NCBI GenBank assembly: GCA_045628945.1
Contig: JAZQQG010000029.1
Location: 1 to 23,901 of the forward strand
DNA length: 23,901 nucleotides
Source: RGIG4034 sp045628945
GTDB lineage: Bacteria > Bacillota > Clostridia > Lachnospirales > Lachnospiraceae
Direction: 5' to 3'
In this document: piece after piece, positions 7,948-16,431 of the stretch
Position numbering within the stretch: position 1 is the first letter of the stretch
Layout: every line of letters begins with the position of its first letter
Made by a program: the position numbers and the translations under genes
Notes under the pieces: model-generated
Databases searched by the model: none
What the model saw: the letters and a program-made list of their open reading frames with translations, nothing else
Told to the model about the DNA's origin: nothing

Positions 7948-9774
7948 ATGGTTTCACGTAGAAATCTAATTATTATCTTAATTACAATGGGCGCGATCTT
8001 CTTCCTGTTCCAGTTCAGTCAGATTATGAAGGACCAGGGCAATCATTACAGTCACAATCGCTATGCCAATCTGGAGATTGCCAAGAATCATGCCTGGAGT
8101 CAGGAAGGTAGTGCGGATAATTGGAAGGACGGCGAATATGTTCTTTTCCTCGGAGGCAAGACTGCCGGCGTAAGCAGTATTGTAACGCAGTGGGCCAACT
8201 ACTCGAAGCGGAACCTGGCAACGGTATCGTCCTTGAGCGAGTACAGCAAGAGCGGTTTTCACAAGCCGGAATTTGTTATTGTGGATTCCGCAAATGTGAA
8301 TTATGACACCGACACCGCCAATTTTTTGGAGATGGTGGATGCCGGAATCTCTATGGTTTTCTGTAATCTTCCCGATGCCAAGCTGATTGAGAGCAATCCC
8401 GACCTGATGAAGTTATTCGGTATTACGACGGTAAAAGAGTACGAAGTCGAGGTGGAGGGGTATGATCTTTTCGGCGGGTTCCTGCTTGGCGGTGAGGTAA
8501 TCTACAAGCCTCGCAAGGAGAACGAAGAGAAGCGCCAGGATCTGGACCTTACCCTTCCCTGGTACATTACCACCGGTGGTACCAAGACCTATATGGTCGG
8601 CATCATGGATGAGTATTTCCAGGACTATGAATTAAAAAATGACTATGTCCCCGCAGTAATCTGGCGAACCAGCTTTGGTGATGCGCAGGTATTCTGCGTA
8701 AACGGGGATTATATGCAGGATACGGCAGGACTGGGAATCTTAAGTTCCATGATCTACGAGCTTAGCAGTTACCAGCTGTACCCGGTAGTAAATGCACAGA
8801 ATACGCTGGTTGTGGATTTCCCGCTGATGGCCAACGAAAACGACCGGGAGATTCAGGGACTCTACGCAAGAAATGCAGAGACCTTCCAGTTCGGTGTCGC
8901 ATGGCCGACGCTGGTGGCGTTCGCAAGACAGAACAAGCTGGTATTCACCTGTTTGCTTGCTCCGAAGTATGATTATTCCGACGAGGCGCCTGCAAGAGCG
9001 GATTACTATGTGGATTACCTGAAGATGTTCAATGAGGAAAAAGCGGAGATCGGTGCTTCCATGGAGTACGTGAATGCTTCTTCCGTGGACGCGAAGGCAG
9101 CTTCGGATCAGGAATTCTATGATACGTTGGAACTGAAATATCAGATGACCAGTGCTTACTGTGATCTTCAGGATATTAAGAATATTGAGCAGACCCTGGC
9201 AAAATATCCTTATCTCAAAAATGTTCGCACGGTGGCTTGCGATGAGGACATTAATGTTCCGATTCTCAGCTATCTGACGAAGGATATTACCCTGCAGAGT
9301 CTTACGAGCGATACGAAGAACTTCTTCTATTCGCGAGATCTGATGTTGAAGAGTGTTGAGACCGCGTTGGGATATGATAATGCGGCACTGAATTTCAGCG
9401 AAGTAATGTGGCCGAAGAGCGAGGCCGATCATTGGGAAAACATCTACGATGATATGTCTTCCAGTCTGAATACTTATTGGAAGCCGTTCCGTTCCTTTGA
9501 TCAGACTACGCTTACGGAGAGTGACCAGCGTGTGCGTACCTTCTTGAATCTTTCCTGCACCTCCACGAGAACGGATAATGTGATTACGCTTCAGGTAAGC
9601 GGCAGAGACAATCAGACTGCATACTTCCTGTTACGTACGCATGGGGAAGCAATCTCGTATGTAGAGGGTGGTACCTATAAGAAGCTTGAAGAGAATGCAT
9701 ACCTGATTGCGGTTACTTCGGATGAGGTAACAATCAAGGTTCGTTCTACGAACGGTTCCGTAAATATTCAGTAG
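7948..9774 (+). CDS. DUF2194-like exported protein, candidate PelA-deacetylase counterpart
   Basis: A 608-aa protein with a GGGAGG ribosome binding site just after the previous stop. Residues 1-6 are basic and 8-24 form one membrane anchor, leaving the rest outside the cell. Overall length and pattern resemble DUF2194. An N-terminal Rossmann or GATase-like half (VLFLGG, then FVIVDSANV) is followed by a central barrel-like half starting near NTLVVDFPLMANENDRE. Position next to pelF/pelG suggests the role of the PelA deacetylase region. However, the central part from about residue 270 to 490 contains no histidine, so the Asp-His-His metal site of carbohydrate esterase 4/18-type deacetylases is not visible. 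It may be catalytically inactive, a polymer-binding protein, or use another mechanism. The family call is from memory and moderate. Confidence 0.6.
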   Translation: MVSRRNLIIILITMGAIFFLFQFSQIMKDQGNHYSHNRYANLEIAKNHAWSQEGSADNWKDGEYVLFLGGKTAGVSSIVTQWANYSKRNLATVSSLSEYSKSGFHKPEFVIVDSANVNYDTDTANFLEMVDAGISMVFCNLPDAKLIESNPDLMKLFGITTVKEYEVEVEGYDLFGGFLLGGEVIYKPRKENEEKRQDLDLTLPWYITTGGTKTYMVGIMDEYFQDYELKNDYVPAVIWRTSFGDAQVFCVNGDYMQDTAGLGILSSMIYELSSYQLYPVVNAQNTLVVDFPLMANENDREIQGLYARNAETFQFGVAWPTLVAFARQNKLVFTCLLAPKYDYSDEAPARADYYVDYLKMFNEEKAEIGASMEYVNASSVDAKAASDQEFYDTLELKYQMTSAYCDLQDIKNIEQTLAKYPYLKNVRTVACDEDINVPILSYLTKDITLQSLTSDTKNFFYSRDLMLKSVETALGYDNAALNFSEVMWPKSEADHWENIYDDMSSSLNTYWKPFRSFDQTTLTESDQRVRTFLNLSCTSTRTDNVITLQVSGRDNQTAYFLLRTHGEAISYVEGGTYKKLEENAYLIAVTSDEVTIKVRSTNGSVNIQ

Positions 9775-9810
9775 TTATTATTTCTAAGCACAGCAAAAAA
9801 GGACAATACG

Positions 9811-11235
9811 ATGAAGATTTGTATGGTTGCAGAGGGTTGTTACCCTTATGTAGTCGGTGGTGTATCCGGCTGGATTCATAGCATGATTAAGGCATTCCCG
9901 AACGATGAATTCTGCATTCTTGCGATTATCACAAACCGCGACGGCAGCGGAAAGTTCGAGTATGAGCTTCCCGAGAATGTGACGGAGGTCTATGAAGCAT
10001 ATCTGGATGATTATGACTGGGGCACGAAGAAAAAAGAAGGACGCAGAACCCACTTAAGAAGAGCGGAGTACCGCGCACTTCGTAGTCTGGTTATGAACCG
10101 TCGTGTTGATTGGGATGAACTGTTCCGTATGTTCCATAAGAGTTCCTTCTCGATTGACGATCTTCTGATGGGAGCAGACTTCTTAAAGATTGTTCAGGAA
10201 TACTATGACAACAATTATTCGCAGATTGTCTTTTCCGACTTCTTGTGGACCATGCGCTCCATCTATCTGCCCTTGTTCCTGATTCTTAAGACGGACATTC
10301 CCAAGGCAGACATCTATCACTGCGTAGCCACCGGTTATGCAGGCGTATTGGGCGCGAAAGCGCATTGCATTTACGGTAGCAAGCTTCTTGTTTCCGAGCA
10401 CGGTATCTACACCCGTGAGCGTGAGGAGGAGATTATTAAGGCTCCCTGGGTAAAGGGAATCTATAAAAATATCTGGATTGACCAGTTCAAGAAGATGAGT
10501 AAGGTTGCCTATGATAAGGCGGATTCCGTTACCTGCCTCTATGGTCATGCCAAAGCACTGCAGATTGAACTTGGATGTCCCGAGGAGAAGACCCACATCA
10601 CCCCCAACGGTATTGTGGTAGAGCGATTTGTAAATATTCCCGGAAAACTTCCGGAGGATGAGGGCTTTTTCAATATCGGTGCGGTGCTTCGTGTCTCCCC
10701 GATTAAAGACGTGAAGACCATGATTCAGTCCTTTGCATTTGCCAAGGAGAAGCAGCCGAATCTGAAACTCTGGATTATGGGACCGACCAACGAGGATGAG
10801 ACCTATGCAGAGGAGTGTTTCAATCTGGTGGATACCTTAGGTGTGAAGGATGTTGTGTTCACCGGTCGAGTAGATGTAACGAAGTATCTGGGACGTATGG
10901 ATTGCACGATTCTTACCAGTATTTCGGAGGGCCAGCCGCTTACCATCCTGGAAAGTTATGCGGCACATCTTCCCGTTATTGCGACCGATGTAGGTAACTG
11001 TCGTGAATTAATCTACGGCGAGGAGGGGGATGAACTCGGAACCGCCGGTATTCTTACACATATTATGAACGTATCGGAGATCAGCGAGGCGATGGTTACC
11101 ATGGCCCGTGAAAAGACGAAGCGTCTTGAAATGGGAGAGGTTGGCTTCCGGCGAGTAACCTCCTCTTATCGAATTGATCAGATGCAGAGTAAGTTCAATG
11201 AGATTTATGATGAGTTAGTCACTATGGGAGAGTAG
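9811..11235 (+). CDS. pelF: PelF-type GT4 glycosyltransferase (polymerase of Pel-like polysaccharide)
   Basis: This 474-aa protein starts MKICMVAEGCYPYVVGGVSG, the hallmark PelF opening, and matches PelF in length. The retaining GT4 fold is shown by the C-terminal Rossmann domain, VLRVSPIKDVKT (292-303) and the E-x7-E motif EGQPLTILE (E373 and E381) that binds the nucleotide sugar. PelF is the cytosolic glycosyltransferase that builds the Pel chain from UDP-activated amino sugars and works with PelG at the membrane. The ATG at 9811 follows AAAAAAGGA. The next gene, pelG, starts three bases after its stop. This is one of the firmest calls in the window and anchors the identity of the whole locus. 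Confidence 0.9.
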   Translation: MKICMVAEGCYPYVVGGVSGWIHSMIKAFPNDEFCILAIITNRDGSGKFEYELPENVTEVYEAYLDDYDWGTKKKEGRRTHLRRAEYRALRSLVMNRRVDWDELFRMFHKSSFSIDDLLMGADFLKIVQEYYDNNYSQIVFSDFLWTMRSIYLPLFLILKTDIPKADIYHCVATGYAGVLGAKAHCIYGSKLLVSEHGIYTREREEEIIKAPWVKGIYKNIWIDQFKKMSKVAYDKADSVTCLYGHAKALQIELGCPEEKTHITPNGIVVERFVNIPGKLPEDEGFFNIGAVLRVSPIKDVKTMIQSFAFAKEKQPNLKLWIMGPTNEDETYAEECFNLVDTLGVKDVVFTGRVDVTKYLGRMDCTILTSISEGQPLTILESYAAHLPVIATDVGNCRELIYGEEGDELGTAGILTHIMNVSEISEAMVTMAREKTKRLEMGEVGFRRVTSSYRIDQMQSKFNEIYDELVTMGE

Positions 11236-11237
11236 AC

Positions 11238-12692
11238 ATGGCAGGAGTAGGAATCAGACTTAATAAGTTCTTTAGTAAAAACTCAATTACTTCGAAGCTA
11301 ATGGGTGCCGGTTATTCCGTTGTCATCACGATTGCTCCCATGCTGATTGTCATCGCGGTAATCGTACTGATGCAGATGGTATTGGGCTTCTCGAAGTTAA
11401 GTTATATTGACCGGGAATTGTACTCCTGTACCGTTCTCTACATCTTCATCTTCGGACTGTTGACGGCATCTCCGTTTAATGCCGTTATCTCCCGTTACAT
11501 GTCGGACCTCATCTACGATGAGAAGTATGATGATATTTCGCCCTGCTTCTATACGGGACTTCTCTTGAATATTGTTTTTTCCGGCGTTCCGGGAATTGCT
11601 TTCTGCGTTCACGAGTATCTCGTAGGCGGCGTTGAGATCTGGTATGTGTTTGCGGGCTTTGTGGGATACATGAGCCTGGTATTTGCATTCTATATCATGC
11701 TCTATCTGAACATCTGTAAGGATTACAAACGGATTGCCCTGTTCTTCATTATCGGCATGGTGGTAACCTTCTTATGCTCGTTGCTGTTCTACTTCGTATT
11801 CCATCTGGAGTGCGGTCGTGCGATGTTATACGCATTGGACATCGGTCTTCTCTTGATTGCCAGTCTGGAATACTCCGTGTTCAGCCGTTATTTCAAGGGG
11901 AATTCCGGTAATTACCGTGGCGTGCTGCCGTATTTTGCCAAGTATTGGCAGTTGGTTGCAGCAAACTTTTTCTACATCTTCGGTCTGTATGTTCACAACT
12001 TCGTATTCTGGACGACACCGATGCGAATGGTGGTTGTAAAGAGTTTCGTATGTATGCAGCCTTATGATATGGCAAGCTGTCTTGCGATGTTTACGAATAT
12101 TACTTCCAGCGTTATCTTTTTATCCAGAGTCGAGATGAATTTCCACTCCAGATATCGTAACTACTCCGAGTCGGTAATCGCAGGTCGTGGTATTGATATC
12201 CGTACGGCAAAGCAGCGTATGTTCCGTCAGATGATGGAGGAATTGTTAAGCTTGACCCGCGTACAGTTTATTATTTCTTCCGCGGTGTTCTTAATCGCCA
12301 TGATTCTGCTTCCGAGATTCGGCTTTGGCGGTATGACCATGCAGATCTATCCTTGCCTCTGCGCCGGATACTTTATCATGTTCATCATGTATGCGGTAAT
12401 CATTTTCCTGTACTACTTCAATGATTTAACGGGTGCGGTAATGACTTCCTTCTCGTTCTTCCTTGTTACCTGGATCGGAAGTATTCTTGCTACGAAGCTT
12501 GGTACCATCTGGTATGGAATCGGACTGGTAGCCGGAGCAACGGTAGGCTTCATCATTGCCTATATGCGTATTCGTCGTATGGAAAAGACCATGGATGTTC
12601 ACATTTTCTGTACCGGTAATATTCTGAAAAAGGGCCGTGGCTCGATGCCTTCGAACCTGGTATTCTCCAGAAAGAGAGAGGAGCGTGTATAA
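11238..12692 (+). CDS. pelG: PelG-type polysaccharide transporter (MATE/MOP superfamily)
   Basis: A 484-aa membrane protein with about twelve hydrophobic helices, beginning MAGVGIRLNKFFSKNSITSK, the conserved PelG start, followed by GAGYSVVITIAPMLIVIAV. PelG belongs to the MOP flippase superfamily and is thought to carry the growing Pel chain across the cytoplasmic membrane together with PelF, PelD and PelE. It begins three bases after pelF; GGGAG inside the pelF end serves as ribosome binding site. The DUF2304 gene starts on the base right after its stop codon, so expression is tightly coupled. The last 45 residues are basic and cytoplasmic. Confidence 0.87.
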   Translation: MAGVGIRLNKFFSKNSITSKLMGAGYSVVITIAPMLIVIAVIVLMQMVLGFSKLSYIDRELYSCTVLYIFIFGLLTASPFNAVISRYMSDLIYDEKYDDISPCFYTGLLLNIVFSGVPGIAFCVHEYLVGGVEIWYVFAGFVGYMSLVFAFYIMLYLNICKDYKRIALFFIIGMVVTFLCSLLFYFVFHLECGRAMLYALDIGLLLIASLEYSVFSRYFKGNSGNYRGVLPYFAKYWQLVAANFFYIFGLYVHNFVFWTTPMRMVVVKSFVCMQPYDMASCLAMFTNITSSVIFLSRVEMNFHSRYRNYSESVIAGRGIDIRTAKQRMFRQMMEELLSLTRVQFIISSAVFLIAMILLPRFGFGGMTMQIYPCLCAGYFIMFIMYAVIIFLYYFNDLTGAVMTSFSFFLVTWIGSILATKLGTIWYGIGLVAGATVGFIIAYMRIRRMEKTMDVHIFCTGNILKKGRGSMPSNLVFSRKREERV

Positions 12693-13076
12693 ATGTCAGC
12701 AGGTGACGTATTACGATTAATCTTAGTGCTGTCCGGTGTATGGATGTTGCTTGTAACCATCGGAAGTCTTGCAAAACGTAAGATGAGCGAGAACTTCGTC
12801 CTGGTATGGTTTGTGCTGTCGGTCATTGTGATTTTGGCCGGTTGCCTGCTTCGTCCCTCCGGTTGGAATCAGTATATCTCTTATACGGGACTTGTGCTGA
12901 TACTGCTGATTTTCTTCTGCATCGTATACGGTGCGTATTATTTCAGCCTTCGAATTTCGGAGCTGATGCGTAAGAATCAGGAACTTGCGATTCAGGTTTC
13001 TCTTTTGAACCAAGAGAATGAACGCATTCTGAAGCGGATCAGTGAGCAGACCAGACTGGAAGAGAGAGACATTTAG
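12693..13076 (+). CDS. DUF2304-like small membrane protein
   Basis: A 127-aa protein with three membrane helices (about residues 6-25, 34-51 and 61-83) and a C-terminal coiled coil (about 86-125). This is the DUF2304 pattern, including a short KRKMSENFVLVWF-type connection between the first two helices. DUF2304 proteins usually sit beside DPM1-like GT2 glycosyltransferases and are thought to support membrane-linked sugar transfer; their mechanism is unknown. Such a GT2 gene lies two genes downstream. The ATG at 12693 abuts the pelG stop, with GAGAGGAG at 12676-12683. Confidence 0.72.
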   Translation: MSAGDVLRLILVLSGVWMLLVTIGSLAKRKMSENFVLVWFVLSVIVILAGCLLRPSGWNQYISYTGLVLILLIFFCIVYGAYYFSLRISELMRKNQELAIQVSLLNQENERILKRISEQTRLEERDI

Positions 13077-13079
13077 CCT

Positions 13080-14297
13080 ATGAAGAAGATTCTTTTTGTG
13101 ATCAATACTTTAGGAACAGCAGGAGCAGAGAAGGCTCTTCTTGAATTGCTGTCGCGATTGAACCGGGAAGAATATGAAGTGGATCTCTATGTATTGATGA
13201 ACCAGGGGGAACTCGCCGAGGATCTTCCTGCGCACGTTCATCTTTTAAATGACAATTATGATTCTACGCCTGTGCTTACGGCAGAGGGAAAAAAGCATCT
13301 GAAGAAATATGTCTTAAAGGCTGTGTGGAGAAATGGCGCAATCTTTAAGACATTTCCATATCTTGTAAAGCATGGATTCGGAATGCTTTTCAAGAGAAGA
13401 CTGCAGTTCGATAAGCTTTTGTGGAAAACGGTTGCAGCGGCCGGACAGAAGAATCGGAAGGAATATGATCTGGCGGTGTCGTATATTGAGGGCGGATCCG
13501 CATACTATGTGAACCGTTACATCACGGCAAAACAGAAAGCCGGTTTCATTCATATCGATATGAAAGCGGCCGGATATACGAGAAGTTTGGATAACAAGTG
13601 TTATCTTAACTTCAATAAGATTTTTCCGGTATCGGATGAGGTCAAGGATGTGTTCTTAGAGCTGTATCCGGAGTGTGCAGACCGTACGGAAGTATTTCAC
13701 AATCTTCTGGGAATCGAATCCATCTGTAGGAAGGCAGAGGCCAAAGAGTCCTTTGAGGATTCTTTCCCGGGAAAGCGAATCCTTACCATCGGACGTCTGC
13801 ATAAACAGAAGGCTTTTGAGGTTTCGATCGATGCGATGCGCATTCTGAAGGAACATGAGGCCGAAACCGGACCTCTTCGCTGGTATGTCCTTGGAGAAGG
13901 CGACGAGCGGGATTTTCTGGAAAAAGAAATCACGGATAAAAAATTAAAGGAAGATTTTATTTTACTTGGCAACCGAAAGAATCCCTATCCCTACCTGCGG
14001 GATTGCGACTTGTATGTGCATGCTTCCAGATTTGAAGGGAAGAGCATTGCGATTCAGGAAGCGCAGATTCTTGCTAAGCCCATTGTTGTTACCGACTGTA
14101 GCGGAAATCGCGAGCAGGTTGAGGATGGAGTGGATGGTCGCATCTGCGATTTTGATTCGACTGCGATTGCCAATACTGTTCTGGAGATGCTTGCAGATGT
14201 GCAGAAGGGACAGGAGATGGGAAGAAGAGCCGGAGAGAAGATTCGGAAGGCGGATTCTGAAAAGGACACGATGAAGCCGATTATAGACTTGCTATAA
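13080..14297 (+). CDS. GT4-family glycosyltransferase
   Basis: A 405-aa cytosolic GT-B enzyme. The N terminus MKKILFVINTLGTAGAEKAL shows the GT4 donor-side GG/GAEK loop. The C-terminal domain holds ILTIGRLHKQKAFEVSIDA, WYVLGEGDER, and the E-x7-E motif EGKSIAIQE near residues 322-330, followed by KPIVVTD. The acceptor and sugar cannot be deduced. It differs from PelF and is an addition to the core Pel set, so it may add side chains or build a lipid-linked unit for the flippase encoded at 16432. It starts three bases after the DUF2304 stop, without a strong ribosome binding site, suggesting coupling. Confidence 0.85.
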   Translation: MKKILFVINTLGTAGAEKALLELLSRLNREEYEVDLYVLMNQGELAEDLPAHVHLLNDNYDSTPVLTAEGKKHLKKYVLKAVWRNGAIFKTFPYLVKHGFGMLFKRRLQFDKLLWKTVAAAGQKNRKEYDLAVSYIEGGSAYYVNRYITAKQKAGFIHIDMKAAGYTRSLDNKCYLNFNKIFPVSDEVKDVFLELYPECADRTEVFHNLLGIESICRKAEAKESFEDSFPGKRILTIGRLHKQKAFEVSIDAMRILKEHEAETGPLRWYVLGEGDERDFLEKEITDKKLKEDFILLGNRKNPYPYLRDCDLYVHASRFEGKSIAIQEAQILAKPIVVTDCSGNREQVEDGVDGRICDFDSTAIANTVLEMLADVQKGQEMGRRAGEKIRKADSEKDTMKPIIDLL

Positions 14298-14334
14298 AAT
14301 TAAATCTTGATTATATCGTTGAGAGGGGATATCT

Positions 14335-15141
14335 ATGAGCGATAAGAAAGAAGTTTTAATTATTATTCCTGCATATAATGAGGAGAAATGTATCGGTCAG
14401 GTGCTGGATCGTTTAGAGGCACCGGAGATTGCAGAGATCGCAGATGTACTGATTATGGACGATGCGTCCAAGGACGGTACGAAGTATATTGCGAAATCCA
14501 GAAACCATGCCGTAGTCAGTCATGTGTTTAATCTGGGGTATGGCTCCGGACTTCAGGTGGGCTACAAGTACGCGGCACGCCGTGGCTACAAATATGTTAT
14601 TCAGATGGATTCGGACGGTCAGCATGATCCTTCCAACGTTCTTCGCATCTATGAGGAATTGAAGCGCGAGGACGAGAAGGGCAATACGCCGGACATTGTG
14701 CTTGGTTCCCGTTTCGTTCCGGGGGCAATTTCGTTCCCGGTTCCAATTACCAAGAAGATTGCATTTGTACTGTTTCGTTTTTTGATTAAGTTGGGAAGCG
14801 GGATTAAGGTGATGGATCCGACCACCGGACTCCAGGGCTTGAGTCGTCGTACCTTTGTGTACTATGCGGGATTTTCTCATTTTGATGATAAGTATCCCGA
14901 TGCCAATATGTTAATGCAGATGGCGATGTTAGGATATCGTGTGGAAGAGATTCCGGCGGTGATGTATGCCAGAACCGACGGCGTCAGCATGCACTCCGGA
15001 ATTATTAAACCCTTCAAGTATATGTTCCGAATGATGTTTTCCATCATTGCGGTATGGCTCAGAATTAAATTTTACAAGGTAGATAAAGGAGCGATTGATG
15101 AGCGCAGCTATCTGGAAGAACTCAAAAAAAGTTCGCTTTAA
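14335..15141 (+). CDS. GT2-family (dolichyl-phosphate mannosyltransferase-like) glycosyltransferase
   Basis: A 268-aa GT-A enzyme: VLIIIPAYNEEKCIGQVLD at the N terminus, then VLIMDDASKDGT, then the metal-binding DSD in IQMDSDGQHDPSN (92-94). The DPM1-like subgroup moves a sugar from a nucleotide donor to a polyprenyl-phosphate carrier, giving a donor for GT-C enzymes. The DUF2304 protein two genes upstream and the GT-C-like protein at 5612 fit such a pathway. One weak hydrophobic stretch (MMFSIIAVWLRIKF) near residue 230 may attach it to the membrane. The ATG at 14335 has GAGAGGGG at 14321-14328. Its last 44 bases overlap the next gene. Confidence 0.87.
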   Translation: MSDKKEVLIIIPAYNEEKCIGQVLDRLEAPEIAEIADVLIMDDASKDGTKYIAKSRNHAVVSHVFNLGYGSGLQVGYKYAARRGYKYVIQMDSDGQHDPSNVLRIYEELKREDEKGNTPDIVLGSRFVPGAISFPVPITKKIAFVLFRFLIKLGSGIKVMDPTTGLQGLSRRTFVYYAGFSHFDDKYPDANMLMQMAMLGYRVEEIPAVMYARTDGVSMHSGIIKPFKYMFRMMFSIIAVWLRIKFYKVDKGAIDERSYLEELKKSSL

Positions 15142-16429
15142 GTCAAATAAATTCGTTGAGATTAATGACGAGCTCGTTAATCCGGACCGTGGTTGGTATC
15201 AGATTCATACCTTCACGATCGGCGACAAAATCAATCTTAAGGATAGGGAGTACACGCTGAACGGCACGGACTCCCTTGCTTTTGTGTTAATCGATATTCA
15301 TAAGTATCGTTCTCAGGCATTAGACAAAAAAGCACTGGATACCATTCGCAGCATTTTTCAGTTCTTCGTGGACTATCGAATGGATATGATTGTTCGTTTT
15401 GTCTATGATACCATCGGCCAGTGTATGGAGCGTGAACCGGAGGATGAGAGTCAGGTGATTGCACATATGAATCAGCTGCTGCCGGTGTTAAATGAGTACG
15501 CTCATCGTATTTTTATTTACCAGGGATTACTGATCGGAAACTGGGGCGAGATGCATTCCTCGAAGTTCCTTTCTCCGCAACGACTTCGACGTCTGGCGGA
15601 GGTCTTTACGACAGGACTGGATTCCTCCGTATTTATGGCGGTCAGACGTCCTGCCTATGTTCGTATTCTTTTTCCGGAAGGAGAGGATGTTCGTCAGTCC
15701 AAGGTTGGAATCTATGATGATGCCATCTTAGGCTCTCCGACGCATCTGGGCACCTTCGGCGACCAGCCGGCCAAGGAGGTTCGCAGAGAACGTTCCTGGC
15801 TGCCTGCGGAAGAGATTGAGTATGTATCGGCACTCTGCAATCGCGTGCCCTACGGTGGCGAGGCGCTTTGGACCGATGCGAAGGATTCCCTCTATGATAC
15901 GAGACGTTCCGCGAAGCTTATTTCGAACTATTTTGAGAAGCTTCATGTGGACTACTTGAACCGTATCCATGATGTGAACCTGATGGATAAGTTAAAAGAA
16001 TATCCCTGGACCGGTTTCGGTATCTTCCGGGGCATGTCCGCTTATGATTATATCGGCCGCCATCTGGGATACCGCTTTGTAATGCGTGATGTACGCCTCA
16101 AAGCCTTGGAGAGCGATGCAAGTACACTCTGCTGGGAGATTACGGTGGAGAATGTAGGCTATTCCCGTGCATTCTTAGAGTCCTCAGTCACCATCGCCGG
16201 GGAGGATGAGATGGGGGTTCCGCAGGAAGTGGATGTAAGCGGCTGGATGGAACTTAAGAATGTACCGGCAGGCGAATCTCATGTATTCCGCCTGATGACC
16301 CCGCGGATGCGAGGCAAAATCTATTTACGCGCGGCGAAGAAATCCACCGGCCAGAGTATCTATTTTGCGAATAAGGGAGCAGGCGAGAATTTAGTCGATG
16401 CTTCTATCTTGTTGGGAGAGATTCTGTAG
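15098..16429 (+). CDS. DUF4874/DUF4832 protein, TIM-barrel glycoside-hydrolase-like
   Basis: This 443-aa protein begins within the previous gene: ATG at 15098 with AAAGGAG at 15085-15091 at ideal spacing; the in-frame TTG three bases earlier is less likely. ELVNPDRGWY (about 25-34) is the DUF4874 opening, LIGNWGEMHSSKF near 147-159 contains a candidate catalytic glutamate (GxWGE-H-S pattern), and the C-terminal half carries the DUF4832-like beta-sandwich (LCWEITVENVGYSRAFLE). These proteins look like glycoside hydrolases but lack a proven activity. No signal peptide is visible, so export or a cytosolic role is unclear. In the Pel context it is a candidate stand-in for the PelA hydrolase domain, which the DUF2194 protein lacks. 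That role is inference. Confidence 0.7.
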   Translation: MSAAIWKNSKKVRFKSNKFVEINDELVNPDRGWYQIHTFTIGDKINLKDREYTLNGTDSLAFVLIDIHKYRSQALDKKALDTIRSIFQFFVDYRMDMIVRFVYDTIGQCMEREPEDESQVIAHMNQLLPVLNEYAHRIFIYQGLLIGNWGEMHSSKFLSPQRLRRLAEVFTTGLDSSVFMAVRRPAYVRILFPEGEDVRQSKVGIYDDAILGSPTHLGTFGDQPAKEVRRERSWLPAEEIEYVSALCNRVPYGGEALWTDAKDSLYDTRRSAKLISNYFEKLHVDYLNRIHDVNLMDKLKEYPWTGFGIFRGMSAYDYIGRHLGYRFVMRDVRLKALESDASTLCWEITVENVGYSRAFLESSVTIAGEDEMGVPQEVDVSGWMELKNVPAGESHVFRLMTPRMRGKIYLRAAKKSTGQSIYFANKGAGENLVDASILLGEIL

Positions 16430-16431
16430 TA

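Noticed and set aside
8740..9432. 230-codon open reading frame on the minus strand
   Set aside because: Antisense to the DUF2194 gene, His/Arg/Ile-rich as expected from complement of biased codons; no start signals.
14289..14316. Possible internal promoter TTGCTA-16-TTATAT before the GT2 gene
   Set aside because: Poor match to both elements in an AT-rich gap of 37 bases; operon read-through is the simpler view.
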